A stretch of 64,000 nt of DNA from Sphingobacteriaceae bacterium (GCA_029266635.1 JAQSWM010000002.1:248001-312000); one strand, 5' to 3'. Counted from the first letter of the stretch, positions 39,599 to 50,318 are shown. Translations and numbers: made by a program. The notes: a model not told the origin generated them from the sequence alone.

Positions 39599-41497
39599 AT
39601 GAAATACATTCTTGCAGTCGCCCTCCTGTTTTCTTCAGTTCTTGTTAAAAGCCAGGTTTCAATCCTTCCTGAACCGGTTAAGATTGTAAACCACACCGGC
39701 TATTTCACACTGCCTTCGCAAGTGCTTATCCAGGCACCGGCGCAGGAGGATGTAAAGCCTATTGTGGAAATGTTAGAGCATCGCTTGCACGCCGCCACCG
39801 GATATTCGGTGAGAGCGGTTGGACATTCGTCGCCTGCAACTATCAAATTTGTTCTGAACAGTAACGCTGATGTCGAAATCGGCGATGAAGGTTACCATCT
39901 GGAAAGCAGCAGCAAAGGCATCCAGATTACAGCTAATAAACCCGCCGGGCTTTTCTATGGAATGCAAACTCTTCTGCAGTTGCTGCCAAATGAAATTGAA
40001 AGCAAGGTTGCCGTTTACGACGTGAAGTGGCATGTGCCGCTGGTATCCATCACAGATTATCCACGCTTTGCCTGGAGAGGTTTGATGTTCGATGTTGCAA
40101 GGCACTTCTTCTCTGTGGCGGATGTGAAATCGTACATAGATGAAATGGTGCGGTACAAACTGAACGTTTTTCACTGGCACCTTACAGATGATGAGGGCTG
40201 GCGAATAGAAATCAAAAGCCTGCCTAACCTGACAGTCAAAGGGGCATATAATGTAGCACGAGTTGGCAAGTTCGGTTCATATTCGCCCATTCTGCCGAAT
40301 GAACCCCGTACACAAGGCGGATTCTATACGCAAGAGCAGATTAAGGAAGTTGTGCAGTACGCTAAAGAGCGATTCGTAAATGTATTGCCAGAAGTTGACG
40401 TTCCCGGGCATAGCCTCGCTGCCGTATCTTCATATCCTGAGATCTCCTGCACAGCAGATGCGGTGAATTATGAACCACGTTCGGGTGCTGCAGGGTTCAT
40501 GGCCTGGACCAGCAATGGGATTATCGCCAGCGTTGACAATACTATTTGTCCGGCAAACGAAAAAGCTTACGAGTTTTTAGATAAGGTCTTTGGCGAGATC
40601 GCTCCTTTGTTCCCGTTTGAATACATCCATATCGGCGGCGACGAGTGCGCAAAGAATTTCTGGGAAAAGAGCGATGCGGTAAAAGCCTTGATGGTGCAGC
40701 AGAACCTGAAAAATATGGATGAAGTTCAGAGTTATTTCGAACATCGGGTAACCGCCATTGTGGCTTCCAAAGGAAAAAAAGTAATTGGATGGGATGAAAT
40801 TCTTGAAGGCGGGCTGGCTCCCGGAGCAGCAGTAATGAGCTGGCGTGGCGAAAAGGGCGGACTTGAAGCAGCTAAGCAGCAGCATGAAGTGGTAATGAGC
40901 CCCAACAATTTCATGTATCTGGATTTTGTGCAGGGCGAGCCATCCTATGAGCCACCGGTTTATTCGAACTTAAGGCTGGAGAAATCTTACCAGTTTGATC
41001 CGCTGCCTGCGGGAATGGACCCCCGCTTTGTAAAAGGCGGGCAGGCAAACCTCTGGACTGAACAAATTTACAATATGCGGCATGCTCAATATATGCTTTG
41101 GCCGCGGGCATTTGCCTTGGCTGAGTCAGTGTGGTCGCCAAAGGAGAAGAAGAACTGGAATAACTTTGTAGGCAAGGTAGAAGACGAGTTTAAGCGTCTG
41201 GATGTCCGTGAGGTAAATTATTCACCTGCAATGTACGATCCGATTGTCGCAGCCACCAAAGACACCACTGGTGTACTCACCGTGAATATGCGCACGGAAG
41301 TAGAAGGACTTGACATTTACTACAGCTTTGATAACTCGTTTCCGGATAAGTTTTATCCTAAGTACACCTCGCCGGTGAAAGTACCGATTGATGCTATTCA
41401 AATGCGGGTGATCACCTACCGTGGGGGCAAGCCAATTGGGCGGATGTTAAGTATCCCAACAAAAGATTTACAGAACAGAGCGGCGGCTAAAAAGTAG
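39599..41497 (+). CDS. Beta-N-acetylhexosaminidase (GH20)
   Basis: This is a 632-residue secreted enzyme with a signal peptide ending in VKSQ. A GH20b-like domain (about 20-140) is followed by the catalytic barrel with MFDVARHFFSVADVKSYIDEM, KLNVFHWHLTDDEGWRIEI, VLPEVDVPGHS and the catalytic pair in YIHIGGDECAKNFW (Asp-Glu near residue 348). A C-terminal chitobiase-like beta domain (about 545-625) completes it. It removes terminal N-acetylglucosamine or N-acetylgalactosamine by substrate-assisted catalysis. It opens the plus-strand glycan locus, but is separated from the SusC gene by three further genes. Confidence 0.93.
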   Translation: MKYILAVALLFSSVLVKSQVSILPEPVKIVNHTGYFTLPSQVLIQAPAQEDVKPIVEMLEHRLHAATGYSVRAVGHSSPATIKFVLNSNADVEIGDEGYHLESSSKGIQITANKPAGLFYGMQTLLQLLPNEIESKVAVYDVKWHVPLVSITDYPRFAWRGLMFDVARHFFSVADVKSYIDEMVRYKLNVFHWHLTDDEGWRIEIKSLPNLTVKGAYNVARVGKFGSYSPILPNEPRTQGGFYTQEQIKEVVQYAKERFVNVLPEVDVPGHSLAAVSSYPEISCTADAVNYEPRSGAAGFMAWTSNGIIASVDNTICPANEKAYEFLDKVFGEIAPLFPFEYIHIGGDECAKNFWEKSDAVKALMVQQNLKNMDEVQSYFEHRVTAIVASKGKKVIGWDEILEGGLAPGAAVMSWRGEKGGLEAAKQQHEVVMSPNNFMYLDFVQGEPSYEPPVYSNLRLEKSYQFDPLPAGMDPRFVKGGQANLWTEQIYNMRHAQYMLWPRAFALAESVWSPKEKKNWNNFVGKVEDEFKRLDVREVNYSPAMYDPIVAATKDTTGVLTVNMRTEVEGLDIYYSFDNSFPDKFYPKYTSPVKVPIDAIQMRVITYRGGKPIGRMLSIPTKDLQNRAAAKK

Positions 41498-41626
41498 CTT
41501 GGGGAAGCATTAGGGCGTATTGAAGCACATAATTAGCAGCTTACGCTACAATACTGCTAATTTGTGGCCTGCGTGGTTTCTATTATTGTAGTCCGGTTAT
41601 TATAATTGCCGGAACTTAGATTCCTG

Positions 41627-42697
41627 ATGAGGATAACTCGTTTCGCCCTTTTTCCTGTTGCATTGCTTTTGTCGGTTTCGGCGTGTTTTACCAACAACGC
41701 TGCGGTTGACAAATCCGTTACATCCACAGACACTGCCAAATACTATTTTAAGAATCCGATAGGCAAAGGTGCCGATCCGTGGGTGGTAAAATCCGGCAAA
41801 TACTATTACACATGCCAGACAGGGCAGGGCGGAATCACTGTAAGAAAATCAGAAAAACTAACTGTATTGGGCTCGCCAAAATTAGTTTGGAAGCCGCCTG
41901 TAAATAGCTGGAACAGCACCTGTATCTGGGCTCCGGAGCTTCACCATATCGGGAAAAAGTGGTATATCTATTATGCAGCGGGGCAATCCGGTCCGCCGTA
42001 CATCTATCAGCGTTCAGGTGTTTTGGAGTCGGTTACCCATGATCCGCAAGGTGCATACATTGACAAAGGCATGCTGAAGACCGGCGATGATCCGGCAGAT
42101 CCCAGCAAAACCATCTGGGCTATTGATGTAAATGTGTTTCAGGTAAACGGTGGTTTGTATGCCGTGTGGTCGGGATGGAAGAGCAATGCACCAACTGACA
42201 AAACTTCGCAACATTTATACATCGCCAGGATGGCAAACCCCTGGACCATCAGTTCTGAGCGGGTAAAAATATCCAGCCCCGAAGAGCCCTGGGAGACCGG
42301 CGGCCCGCTCAATCTGAATGAAGGGCCTGAGTTTTTGAAACACAACGGAAAAGCTTTTATAATCTACTCCACCCGCGAATCCTGGACCCCGCAATATCGC
42401 CTCGGGCAATTAGCGCTTCAGGATTCTACAAAAAGCCTGTTGAACGCCGGTAACTGGAAAAAGAGCGGGCCTGTTTTCGAGGGTACGCCAGAAGTGCTGG
42501 GAGTAGGGCACGCAAGCTTTACCACATCGCCGGATGGAAAAGAATGGTGGATTTTCTACCACAGCAAAATAGAATCGAAGCCAGGATGGAACCGCGATTT
42601 AAGGCTTCAGCAGTTTTTCTGGGATGCGAGCGGAAATCCGGTATTTGGCACCCCATTGCCCGCAGGAACTTTAATCAGAAAACCATCAGGAGAATAA
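41627..42697 (+). CDS. Glycoside hydrolase family 43-type protein
   Basis: ATG 41627 gives 356 residues (MRITRFALFPVALLL) with a lipobox VSAC; the upstream TTG at 41606 is not needed. The five-bladed propeller shows the catalytic base in KGADPWVVKSGKYYYT, the second Asp in AIDVNVFQVNGGLYAVWSGW and the acid Glu in NEGPEFLKHNGKAFIIYSTRES. These fit GH43, acting on alpha-L-arabinofuranosides or beta-xylosides. It is an outer-membrane or periplasmic lipoprotein, probably co-transcribed with the next gene 34 bases downstream. Confidence 0.85.
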   Translation: MRITRFALFPVALLLSVSACFTNNAAVDKSVTSTDTAKYYFKNPIGKGADPWVVKSGKYYYTCQTGQGGITVRKSEKLTVLGSPKLVWKPPVNSWNSTCIWAPELHHIGKKWYIYYAAGQSGPPYIYQRSGVLESVTHDPQGAYIDKGMLKTGDDPADPSKTIWAIDVNVFQVNGGLYAVWSGWKSNAPTDKTSQHLYIARMANPWTISSERVKISSPEEPWETGGPLNLNEGPEFLKHNGKAFIIYSTRESWTPQYRLGQLALQDSTKSLLNAGNWKKSGPVFEGTPEVLGVGHASFTTSPDGKEWWIFYHSKIESKPGWNRDLRLQQFFWDASGNPVFGTPLPAGTLIRKPSGE

Positions 42698-42731
42698 AAC
42701 TATATTTAACAGCATAAAACCAACCAATAAT

Positions 42732-43823
42732 ATGAAACATAAATTTTTACTATCTATCCTGCTTTTGTTTGTTACGGTTGCGGGGAATTCGCAAACACTG
42801 GACAACCAGCTAGGTACCTATAGTGCCCGCTGGAGCACGCAGAAGGCAAATTCCTGGTATAAAGAACATAAGTGGATCACGGGGGCAAACTATATCCCCG
42901 CAAATGCTATCAACCAACTTGAAATGTGGCAGGCGAGCACGTTTAGCCCGGCTGTAATTGACAAAGAACTGGGCTGGGCAGAGAGCATTGGCTTTAACAC
43001 CATGCGTGTGTTCTTGCATAGCCTTGCCTGGAAACAGGATCCCGAAGGTTTTAAGAAACGGATGGATACTTACCTCGGAATCGCAGATAAGCACCACATC
43101 CAAACAATGTTTGTGTTTTTTGACGATTGCTGGAATAAAGTGCCGGTTGCGGGAATACAGCCGGTGCCTGTTGTTGGGAAGCACAATTCAGGCTGGATGC
43201 AAGATCCGGGCGACCCGATGTATAAAGAAACTGCTAACTTCCCGGAGCTGGAGAAATATGTGAAGGACGTGATGACGCGTTTTGCTCATGACAAGCGCAT
43301 CCTACTTTGGGATTTGTACAATGAGCCTGGTAATTCAGGCAAACTGGATACATCTATTCCTCTTCTTACCAACGTTTTCGCTTGGGCAAAAGCAGTAAAT
43401 CCTGATCAGCCGATAAGCGTTGGGATCTGGAGATGGGATTTCGAGAAGCTAAACCAGATTCAGATATTAAATTCTGATGTAATTACTTATCACGACTATG
43501 AAGAGCCTGCTTTGCATTTACGGGTTATTCAAATGCTGAAAATCCACAACAGGCCACTAATTTGTACAGAGTACATGGCTCGTACCCGCAACAGCCGGTT
43601 TGCTAACATTCTTCCAATGTTGCAAAAAGAGAATGTTGGTGCTATCAACTGGGGTTTTGTACAGGGTAAAACAAATACTATTTATGCATGGGATACCCCA
43701 CTTCCGGATGGTAGCCAGCCTATTGAGTGGTTCCACGATATCTTCCGCCCAGACGGCACACCTTACCGCCAGGATGAAGTGGACCTCATTAAAAAGTTAA
43801 ATGCTGAAATGGCGAAGAAGTAG
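42732..43823 (+). CDS. GH5-like glycosidase (cellulase-superfamily fold)
   Basis: This 363-residue enzyme has a signal peptide ending in GNSQ. The barrel shows WAESIGFNTMRVFLHSLAW, then ILLWDLYNEPGNSG with the acid/base Glu in an NEP motif near residue 201, and PLICTEYMARTRNS with the nucleophile Glu near residue 283. These are the GH5/clan GH-A signatures. Homologues are often named 1,4-beta-xylanase, but the substrate is not certain. It lies between GH43 and aldose epimerase genes, spaced 34 and 45 bases apart, as in one operon. Confidence 0.82.
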   Translation: MKHKFLLSILLLFVTVAGNSQTLDNQLGTYSARWSTQKANSWYKEHKWITGANYIPANAINQLEMWQASTFSPAVIDKELGWAESIGFNTMRVFLHSLAWKQDPEGFKKRMDTYLGIADKHHIQTMFVFFDDCWNKVPVAGIQPVPVVGKHNSGWMQDPGDPMYKETANFPELEKYVKDVMTRFAHDKRILLWDLYNEPGNSGKLDTSIPLLTNVFAWAKAVNPDQPISVGIWRWDFEKLNQIQILNSDVITYHDYEEPALHLRVIQMLKIHNRPLICTEYMARTRNSRFANILPMLQKENVGAINWGFVQGKTNTIYAWDTPLPDGSQPIEWFHDIFRPDGTPYRQDEVDLIKKLNAEMAKK

Positions 43824-43868
43824 TGAGTTATAGATACATTCGCAAATAAAAACTAACCTTACATTAAA

Positions 43869-45023
43869 ATGGATATGATCAAAAAGGCAGCTTTATACCT
43901 GATGGGTGTTGCGGCTGTAGGATGTACCACTGTAAATAAACAAACTGATGCTCAGACAAGTGCTGCCGACAGCGCAATGGCATCGGCATTTAACCAGACA
44001 GTTGACGGTAAGCCTACCGCATTATACATATTGAAGAACAAAAACAACATGCAAGCCAGCTTTACCAATTACGGAGGAAGGCTGGTTAGTTTACTAGTAC
44101 CGGATAAAGATGGCAAGCTAACGGATGTAGTTGTTGGTCTTAATAGTGTGGATGCATACAAAAACTCAACTGAACCGTATTTTGGTGCCACTATCGGGCG
44201 ATATGGAAATCGTATTGCTAATGGTAAATTCTCTATAGACGGAACTGAGTATACCTTGTTCAAAAACAATGGAGCTCACACGCTTCATGGCGGCAAGAAA
44301 GGCTTTCAGTACGTAGTTTGGGATGCGCAGCAGCCAAACGATCATACATTGGTGCTGAACTATTTGTCGAAGGACATGGAAGAAGGCTATCCGGGAAACC
44401 TGAAAGTGAAAGTTACTTATAGCCTGACTGATAACAATGAGTTGAAGATGGAGTATGATGCAACTACTGATAAGAAAACAGTAGCAAACCTCACAAATCA
44501 TGCTTTCTTCAACCTAAATGGCGAGGGCAGCGGCACTATCCTGAACCACATTGTTCAGATAAATGCCGACAGGTATAACCCTGTAGACGCAGGCCTTATC
44601 CCACTTGGCCCGCTTGCGCCAGTGGCCGGCACTCCATTTGATTTCCGTACACCAACTTCTATCGGTGCCAGGATTGGGGCTGACAATGTGCAGTTGAAGA
44701 ACGGCGTGGGCTATGATCATAATTTCATTCTAAACAGCGGTGGCAGCGGCCCCACCCACGCAGCAACTGTTGTAGGTGATAAATCAGGCATTGTGATGGA
44801 CATCTACACACAAGAGCCCGGGCTGCAGTTTTACTCAGGAAATTTCATGAAGAGCAAGAACACGTTTAAAGGCGGGACAAAAGACGATTTTAGAACTGCT
44901 TTCGCGATGGAAACTCAACACTTCCCTGATTCTCCAAACCGCCCGGAATATCCTACAACGATATTAAACCCAGGACAGGTTTACCATACTGTATCTGTGT
45001 ACAAGTTCTCTACGAAAAAATAA
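43869..45023 (+). CDS. galM: Aldose 1-epimerase, secreted lipoprotein type
   Basis: This 384-residue protein has a lipobox VGC (Cys 19). The galactose mutarotase domain contains NYGGRLVSLLVPDKDGKLTDVVVG, then TIGRYGNRIANGKF, HTLHGGKKGFQYVVW, NHAFFNLNGEG with a catalytic His, VGYDHNF, and the catalytic Glu in QEPGLQFYSGNF. It interconverts the alpha and beta anomers of sugars released by the hydrolases of the locus. A strong terminator follows, so it ends the first transcript. Confidence 0.93.
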   Translation: MDMIKKAALYLMGVAAVGCTTVNKQTDAQTSAADSAMASAFNQTVDGKPTALYILKNKNNMQASFTNYGGRLVSLLVPDKDGKLTDVVVGLNSVDAYKNSTEPYFGATIGRYGNRIANGKFSIDGTEYTLFKNNGAHTLHGGKKGFQYVVWDAQQPNDHTLVLNYLSKDMEEGYPGNLKVKVTYSLTDNNELKMEYDATTDKKTVANLTNHAFFNLNGEGSGTILNHIVQINADRYNPVDAGLIPLGPLAPVAGTPFDFRTPTSIGARIGADNVQLKNGVGYDHNFILNSGGSGPTHAATVVGDKSGIVMDIYTQEPGLQFYSGNFMKSKNTFKGGTKDDFRTAFAMETQHFPDSPNRPEYPTTILNPGQVYHTVSVYKFSTKK

Positions 45024-45045
45024 AAAGGATTAAATCATCTGAAGA

Positions 45046-45076
45046 GGCGGGCTGCATACAGTCCGCCTTTTTTGTG
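45046..45076 (+). terminator. Rho-independent terminator after galM
   Basis: GGCGGGCTG and CAGTCCGCC form a 9-bp stem with one wobble and a CATA loop, followed by TTTTTTG. Confidence 0.88.
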
Positions 45077-45338
45077 GGAATTATTAGCGGCGGCATAACT
45101 GTGGAACGTATCGCAGGAAATTAGCACCGTCACAAATGCTTGCCTATTGCTTTTATAAATAATTAAAATTTTTGAATGTTGTTTACAAACGAAATCGTAT
45201 TATTGTTTTGTAGAAACTCGGTTTTTTGAATAAAAAAGAAAGGAGAATTTTTTATTGTAGCACTTTTACGCCGCTAAACTGACCAACCGAAGGCTCGATT
45301 TGAGCCCGGGACCTCGTGATCACTAACCAACCAATTTT
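45077..45338. other. Intergenic region upstream of the SusC gene
   Basis: No gene is seen. The region is AT-rich and should contain the promoter of the SusC-SusD operon. Partial -7-like stretches such as TATTGTTTTG occur near 45201, but none is a full TAnnTTTG. Control by the hybrid two-component regulator at 58709 is likely; I could not recognise its binding site. Confidence 0.3.
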
Positions 45339-48300
45339 ATGGAAAAACTTTACAAAACCACAAGAGGGTTAAATACGCCCTTTTTTTACCAATTTATCTT
45401 TCAAAAAATATTTACGCTTTGCCTTCTTCTGGCAATCGGAGGGCAAGCTGTAGCTGAAAAGGCGGCGAAAGCATTGCCGGACATTCGCATATCAGGTACT
45501 GTTACCGATGCTGCCAGTGGCGAAACTCTGCCTGGTGTAACCATCAAGGTAAAAGGCATGACCACCGGCGTAGCTTCTGATGTGAATGGCCGTTTTACCA
45601 TTAACGCTCCGGATAACGCCACACTCGAGGTAATCTATATCGGGTATGTGACGCAGGAAGTAGCTGTAGGTAATCGTACTCAGATTAACATCGCTTTGCA
45701 GCCAGCAGTTTCTAAACTGGACGAGGTAGTGGTAATAGGGTATGGAACTGTTCAAAAAAGCGATGTTACTGGTGCAATCAGCTCGGTTAAGCTTCGTGAT
45801 GTGAATGAAACAAAAGCAGTTTCTATCTCTGAAGCGCTGCAAGGCAAATTAGCAGGGGTAAACATTGTTACAAATACAGGTGAGCCGGGCGGAGCAATCA
45901 CTTTCAACATTCGGGGTATGACTTCGATTACCGGTAGTAATCAGCCGCTTATTGTTATTGATGGCCAGCCAATCGAATCGTCTTTTGGTGCAACCTACGC
46001 CGGAACAGGCTTAGATGGTGGCGCCGACATCCCTCCTGCAGATCCGCTTGCAGCTTTGAACACCAATGATATTGCCTCTATTGAAGTGCTGAAAGATGCA
46101 TCATCTACTGCAATTTACGGCTCAAGGGGTGCAAACGGGGTTGTGCTTATTACCACCAAAACAGGAAGCCGCGGCAAGGACAGGATGGTGTATTCACAAC
46201 GTACAGACGTTAGCAAGTTGCCAAAGCAGCTAGACATGTTAAGCTCATTTGAGTACATGTTGATGAAGAATGAGGCCGCAGTGAACGATGGTAAAGCAAA
46301 CGTATATTCTGACCTACAGCTTGATTCCATATCAAAAACTTTGAATGTGAACTGGCAGGATGTGGTATATCGAAATGCCATATCACAGGATCACAATCTA
46401 TCCTTTTCAGGCAAAGATGATAAGTATAGCTATCTCCTTACCGCTAACTATTCAGATCAGGAAAGCATCCTGAAAAAGGCCGGCTTTGCAAAAGGGGGAG
46501 TACGCTTGAATTATGAGCGCCAAATTACCCCCAAGCTTAAGGTTGGCTTGCGCACTTTCTTGTCGCTTGCAGACCGCAAATTTGGTTTGCAATCTAACTG
46601 GACTGGTATTCTAGGTTCAACAGCAGTTTTAGGTGCTCTAACATTCAATCCTTTACAAAATCCTTTTGACCCGGAAACGGGAGAGTTCGATGAGGATCTT
46701 GCGAATTCACCGCTATTGCTTATCAATCGGGTAATCGACAGAACCTCTATCAAAACGGTGATCTCAAATTTCAACGTTGATTATAAGATCGCAAAAAATT
46801 TATCATACAGCTTAACTGGTGGTGTAAATCAAATTTATTCACTTCGTAATATCTGGTATCCAACAGGAACTTTCATCGGAAATTCCGCTCCGGGTGGCTC
46901 TGCAACCCGTGCAGATAATAGCAATTCTAACTATTTGATCGATAACTTACTGACGTATAAAAACACGTTTGCAGGTAAGCATTCACTAAATGCGGTAGGT
47001 GGTTTTAGCTACCAGAACTGGGCTAACAATGCAACCAGCGTAACTAACCTGGGCTTCCCCTCTAATACGCTTAACTACAAGGGTATGGAGCTGGCTCAGT
47101 TCCCTGGTAAAACGTATATATCTTACAACAACCGGGCTCTTCAATCTGTGATCGGGCGTCTTAACTATTCGTACGATAAGCGTTACATGTTTACTTTAAC
47201 TGGCCGTTATGACGGATCTACACGTTTAGCACCCGGAAACAAATGGCAACTGTATCCTTCTGTAGGCCTTGGCTGGAATGTTTCAAATGAGAAGTTCTTT
47301 GAAGATAATGTAAAAGCCTTGTCAAACTTGAAGCTGCGTGCAAGCATTGGGGTTGCTGGTAATGACAACGTTGCTGTTGGCGGTTCTCAGGCATCTTACG
47401 GAACCAATTATTATCCGTTTGGGCCCACCATCAATCCGACTTATGTTTTAAGTCGCTTTGAGAACCCAAATCTGCAATGGGAAAAGACCACAAAGTACAA
47501 TGCAGGGATGGATCTTGGGTTTCTGAATGATAGGCTGTCTTTCTCGGTGGATTATTACAAACACATCACCACAGATTTACTGATCAACCTGAGCTTGCCA
47601 GGATCGGCAGGGTTGGGCAGCTACTTTACCAATATCGGTAAAATCATGAATCAGGGCCTTGATGTGGAGAGTACTTACAACATCAAGGTGAACAAGTTCA
47701 ATATTGACCTTGGCGCCAACTTCTCTATCTTCAATAACAAGGTGGTAGACCTTGGTGAGGGTACTGCTATATTCGGCAGAGGTTTCTTTGCCGGCGGAGC
47801 TATTGTGCTGGGGCAGCCTGTAACTGCAGCTATCGTTGGAAATCAGATCTCAAATTTCTACGGATATAAAACCAATGGTATCTACCAAAATCAAAATGAG
47901 ATTGACAGCGACCCAGCATTAGGAAATGACCCAGGGCGCTCAACCATTCAGCCGGGAATGATAAAATACGTAGATATCAACGGCGATGGTCAGATTACCG
48001 GCGATGACCGAGGCATTATTGGAAACCCGTCGCCAGATTTTACCTACGGCTTTAACTCAAATATTGGTTATAAGCGCTTTAGTGCAACGTTGAATATCTT
48101 CGGTAGCCATGGCGGACAGCTGTTAAACCTTAACCGGTGGATGGTTGGTTCAAACCATTCAAATACTACTTATAATTCTTTTCAGGATTCGTATTTCGGC
48201 AGGTGGCATGGCGAAGGTACCAGCAACCTGTATCCAAAACTTACCACAGAAGCAGTTCGTTTACAACAGCGCTTTCCTGACTGGATGGTTGAGGATGCAT

Positions 48301-48536
48301 CATTTATCAGATTGCAAAACCTGACACTCGGATATGATTTCAAGCTGCCGGAGGATTTCAAAGTAGGTGGGTTGAAAGTTTTCCTTACAGGTACCAATTT
48401 ATTGACTTTGACAAACTACAGCGGATATGACCCAAATGTGAACTCATTCGGACAAACTTCGCTTAACAATGGGATAGACTTAGGCACCTTGCCACAGTCG
48501 CGTTCATATTCTGCCGGTGTACAGGTAACCTTTTAA
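45339..48536 (+). CDS. SusC-like TonB-dependent outer-membrane receptor
   Basis: This 1065-residue protein has a signal peptide, then a carboxypeptidase-regulatory-like domain (ISGTVTDAASGETLPGVTIKVKG..., about 50-125), then a TonB box-like segment (LDEVVVIGYGTVQKSDVTGAI). The plug (about 140-260) contains LIVIDGQPI and ASSTAIYGSRGANGVVLITTK. A 22-strand barrel runs to the C-terminal aromatic end SYSAGVQVTF. It imports oligosaccharides through the outer membrane with its SusD partner, encoded 18 bases downstream. It is the core import gene of the locus. Confidence 0.95.
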   Translation: MEKLYKTTRGLNTPFFYQFIFQKIFTLCLLLAIGGQAVAEKAAKALPDIRISGTVTDAASGETLPGVTIKVKGMTTGVASDVNGRFTINAPDNATLEVIYIGYVTQEVAVGNRTQINIALQPAVSKLDEVVVIGYGTVQKSDVTGAISSVKLRDVNETKAVSISEALQGKLAGVNIVTNTGEPGGAITFNIRGMTSITGSNQPLIVIDGQPIESSFGATYAGTGLDGGADIPPADPLAALNTNDIASIEVLKDASSTAIYGSRGANGVVLITTKTGSRGKDRMVYSQRTDVSKLPKQLDMLSSFEYMLMKNEAAVNDGKANVYSDLQLDSISKTLNVNWQDVVYRNAISQDHNLSFSGKDDKYSYLLTANYSDQESILKKAGFAKGGVRLNYERQITPKLKVGLRTFLSLADRKFGLQSNWTGILGSTAVLGALTFNPLQNPFDPETGEFDEDLANSPLLLINRVIDRTSIKTVISNFNVDYKIAKNLSYSLTGGVNQIYSLRNIWYPTGTFIGNSAPGGSATRADNSNSNYLIDNLLTYKNTFAGKHSLNAVGGFSYQNWANNATSVTNLGFPSNTLNYKGMELAQFPGKTYISYNNRALQSVIGRLNYSYDKRYMFTLTGRYDGSTRLAPGNKWQLYPSVGLGWNVSNEKFFEDNVKALSNLKLRASIGVAGNDNVAVGGSQASYGTNYYPFGPTINPTYVLSRFENPNLQWEKTTKYNAGMDLGFLNDRLSFSVDYYKHITTDLLINLSLPGSAGLGSYFTNIGKIMNQGLDVESTYNIKVNKFNIDLGANFSIFNNKVVDLGEGTAIFGRGFFAGGAIVLGQPVTAAIVGNQISNFYGYKTNGIYQNQNEIDSDPALGNDPGRSTIQPGMIKYVDINGDGQITGDDRGIIGNPSPDFTYGFNSNIGYKRFSATLNIFGSHGGQLLNLNRWMVGSNHSNTTYNSFQDSYFGRWHGEGTSNLYPKLTTEAVRLQQRFPDWMVEDASFIRLQNLTLGYDFKLPEDFKVGGLKVFLTGTNLLTLTNYSGYDPNVNSFGQTSLNNGIDLGTLPQSRSYSAGVQVTF

Positions 48537-48554
48537 CGACTTAAATTAAACGAG

Positions 48555-50318
48555 ATGAAAATTTTAAAATATTTCTATTTCATGCTGCTCACCACAGTAT
48601 TGATCATGCTGAACTCCTGCAGTTTAGAGGAACATATAGAAGATAGCCCTACCCCCGCGACTATAACCAGCGAAAGTGATGTGGATGCTGTAATCCAGGG
48701 GATGTATTCCAGGTACAATGACTCAGGCATGTTTAAGTTCTTAGGATTTATCATGATCACAATTTGTGCGGATGATATCTTTTCAAATTCCGGATCAGAA
48801 TATGGCCTGTATGCTGAACGTACATACACCAGCGGAAGCACAAACCCGATGTGGTCTAATATGTATGCCACGATCGAAAATGCTAACAATTTAATTGAGG
48901 TGCTTGACAAATTGGAGTTAAGCCCTGCTTTTGAAAAAAGAGCATATGGCGAAGCTTATTTTAACCGGGCCTTTGCTTACTATTATTTGGTACGTCTGTA
49001 CGGCGGAGTTCCGTTGCGGACAACAGCTACGCACATTGATAGTGATTTCTACTTGCCACGCACAAGCATTGATGAAACGTATGCGCAAATCATTAAGGAT
49101 TTTAAGGCGGCTTCGGAAAGGTTGCCAGCAAGTGTTGTCGCAGGAGAATTGGGGCGGGCCACTAAAGGAGCAGCGCAGGGATTCTTGGCGCAGGCTCTCT
49201 TAACCTATGGTAATCAGTTGTCCCTAGCGGGAAAATCAGGTACGGCTCAATATACTGAAGCAGGCCTTTACGCTGACTCCGTGATTATAAGCAAGCAATA
49301 TGCTTTGACACCTGATTACAAAGATTTGTTTGATATCAACAAAGAAACAGACGCTTACAAAGAAGTAATATTTGGCATCCGCTTTACTACTGACCCACAG
49401 GCGAGAGCGCAGCCGGCTGCCGGCTCTGAGTATGCCCAATCATTTGGCGCAGGTAATACCTGGGGCGTAAGTGCAGGAGGTGCAAACGGAAACAACGCGT
49501 ATAGAGGTGCTCATTGGTTCGCTGATTATTATCGGAGTGGTGATTACCTTACGGGGACAGATCCACGGAATAATGATAATATAGACTATCGCAATCTTGT
49601 AGCTTTTCATCAACGCTCGCATAACAACGCCAACAAGTTTTTCGCTGTTTATCCGAATGTTCCAGGCTCAACAGTTCCGGGTTCAACTGGAGATGGAACC
49701 ATCAACGATCCTATTATCGCGAAGTACCAGGATCCGGGAGGTAAAGATGCCAGGAATAATGGCAACGACTTCTTTGTTTTGCGCTATGCAGAAGTGCTTC
49801 TGATCAAGGCAGAGGCAGAAAACGAACTGAATGGACAGACCAAAGTAGCTACTGATGCATTTAATCAGGTCCGGTACAGAGCCCGGACTGTTAATTCTAT
49901 CCCAAATGCCAGGCCCGTTCCTGCCGATTTGCTACCTAATACTCTGACTAAAGATCAGTTCCGCATGAAGATTTTCGATGAAAGAGGGATTGAATTTTTA
50001 GCGGAAGGCTTACGATGGTTTGATCTCGTACGGATGAGAAGCCCATTGAACCCTAAACAAACTATGTATGAATACCAGTTTAAGGTGGTGCTTGCTGATC
50101 CTAAAAAGTTTCCGCCAAAGTTGCCTACAGGTTATAACGCTGCCAGCCAGCAATATACCCCAACCCCGGCAAATGCAGTAAAGCCGGAGATTTTAAACGT
50201 GGGCCCAAACGTAACGAACCTCAATGGTGTAACAGGACCGAAATTTATTTTGTTCCCGGTTCCGTCACAGGAGCTTTTGCAGAACAAAAATTTTGGGCCT
50301 CAAAATACCGGCTGGTAA
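48555..50318 (+). CDS. SusD/RagB-like glycan-binding lipoprotein
   Basis: This 587-residue protein has a lipobox NSC (Cys 22) and the SusD fold: AYGEAYFNRAFAYYYLVRLYGGVPL, IDETYAQIIKDFKAASERLP, TKGAAQGFLAQALLTYG and, near the C-terminus, LRYAEVLLIKAEAENELNG and FDERGIEFLAEGLRWFDLVRM. These are the TPR-containing SusD hallmarks. It sits on the cell surface and closes the SusC channel over bound glycan. Confidence 0.95.
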   Translation: MKILKYFYFMLLTTVLIMLNSCSLEEHIEDSPTPATITSESDVDAVIQGMYSRYNDSGMFKFLGFIMITICADDIFSNSGSEYGLYAERTYTSGSTNPMWSNMYATIENANNLIEVLDKLELSPAFEKRAYGEAYFNRAFAYYYLVRLYGGVPLRTTATHIDSDFYLPRTSIDETYAQIIKDFKAASERLPASVVAGELGRATKGAAQGFLAQALLTYGNQLSLAGKSGTAQYTEAGLYADSVIISKQYALTPDYKDLFDINKETDAYKEVIFGIRFTTDPQARAQPAAGSEYAQSFGAGNTWGVSAGGANGNNAYRGAHWFADYYRSGDYLTGTDPRNNDNIDYRNLVAFHQRSHNNANKFFAVYPNVPGSTVPGSTGDGTINDPIIAKYQDPGGKDARNNGNDFFVLRYAEVLLIKAEAENELNGQTKVATDAFNQVRYRARTVNSIPNARPVPADLLPNTLTKDQFRMKIFDERGIEFLAEGLRWFDLVRMRSPLNPKQTMYEYQFKVVLADPKKFPPKLPTGYNAASQQYTPTPANAVKPEILNVGPNVTNLNGVTGPKFILFPVPSQELLQNKNFGPQNTGW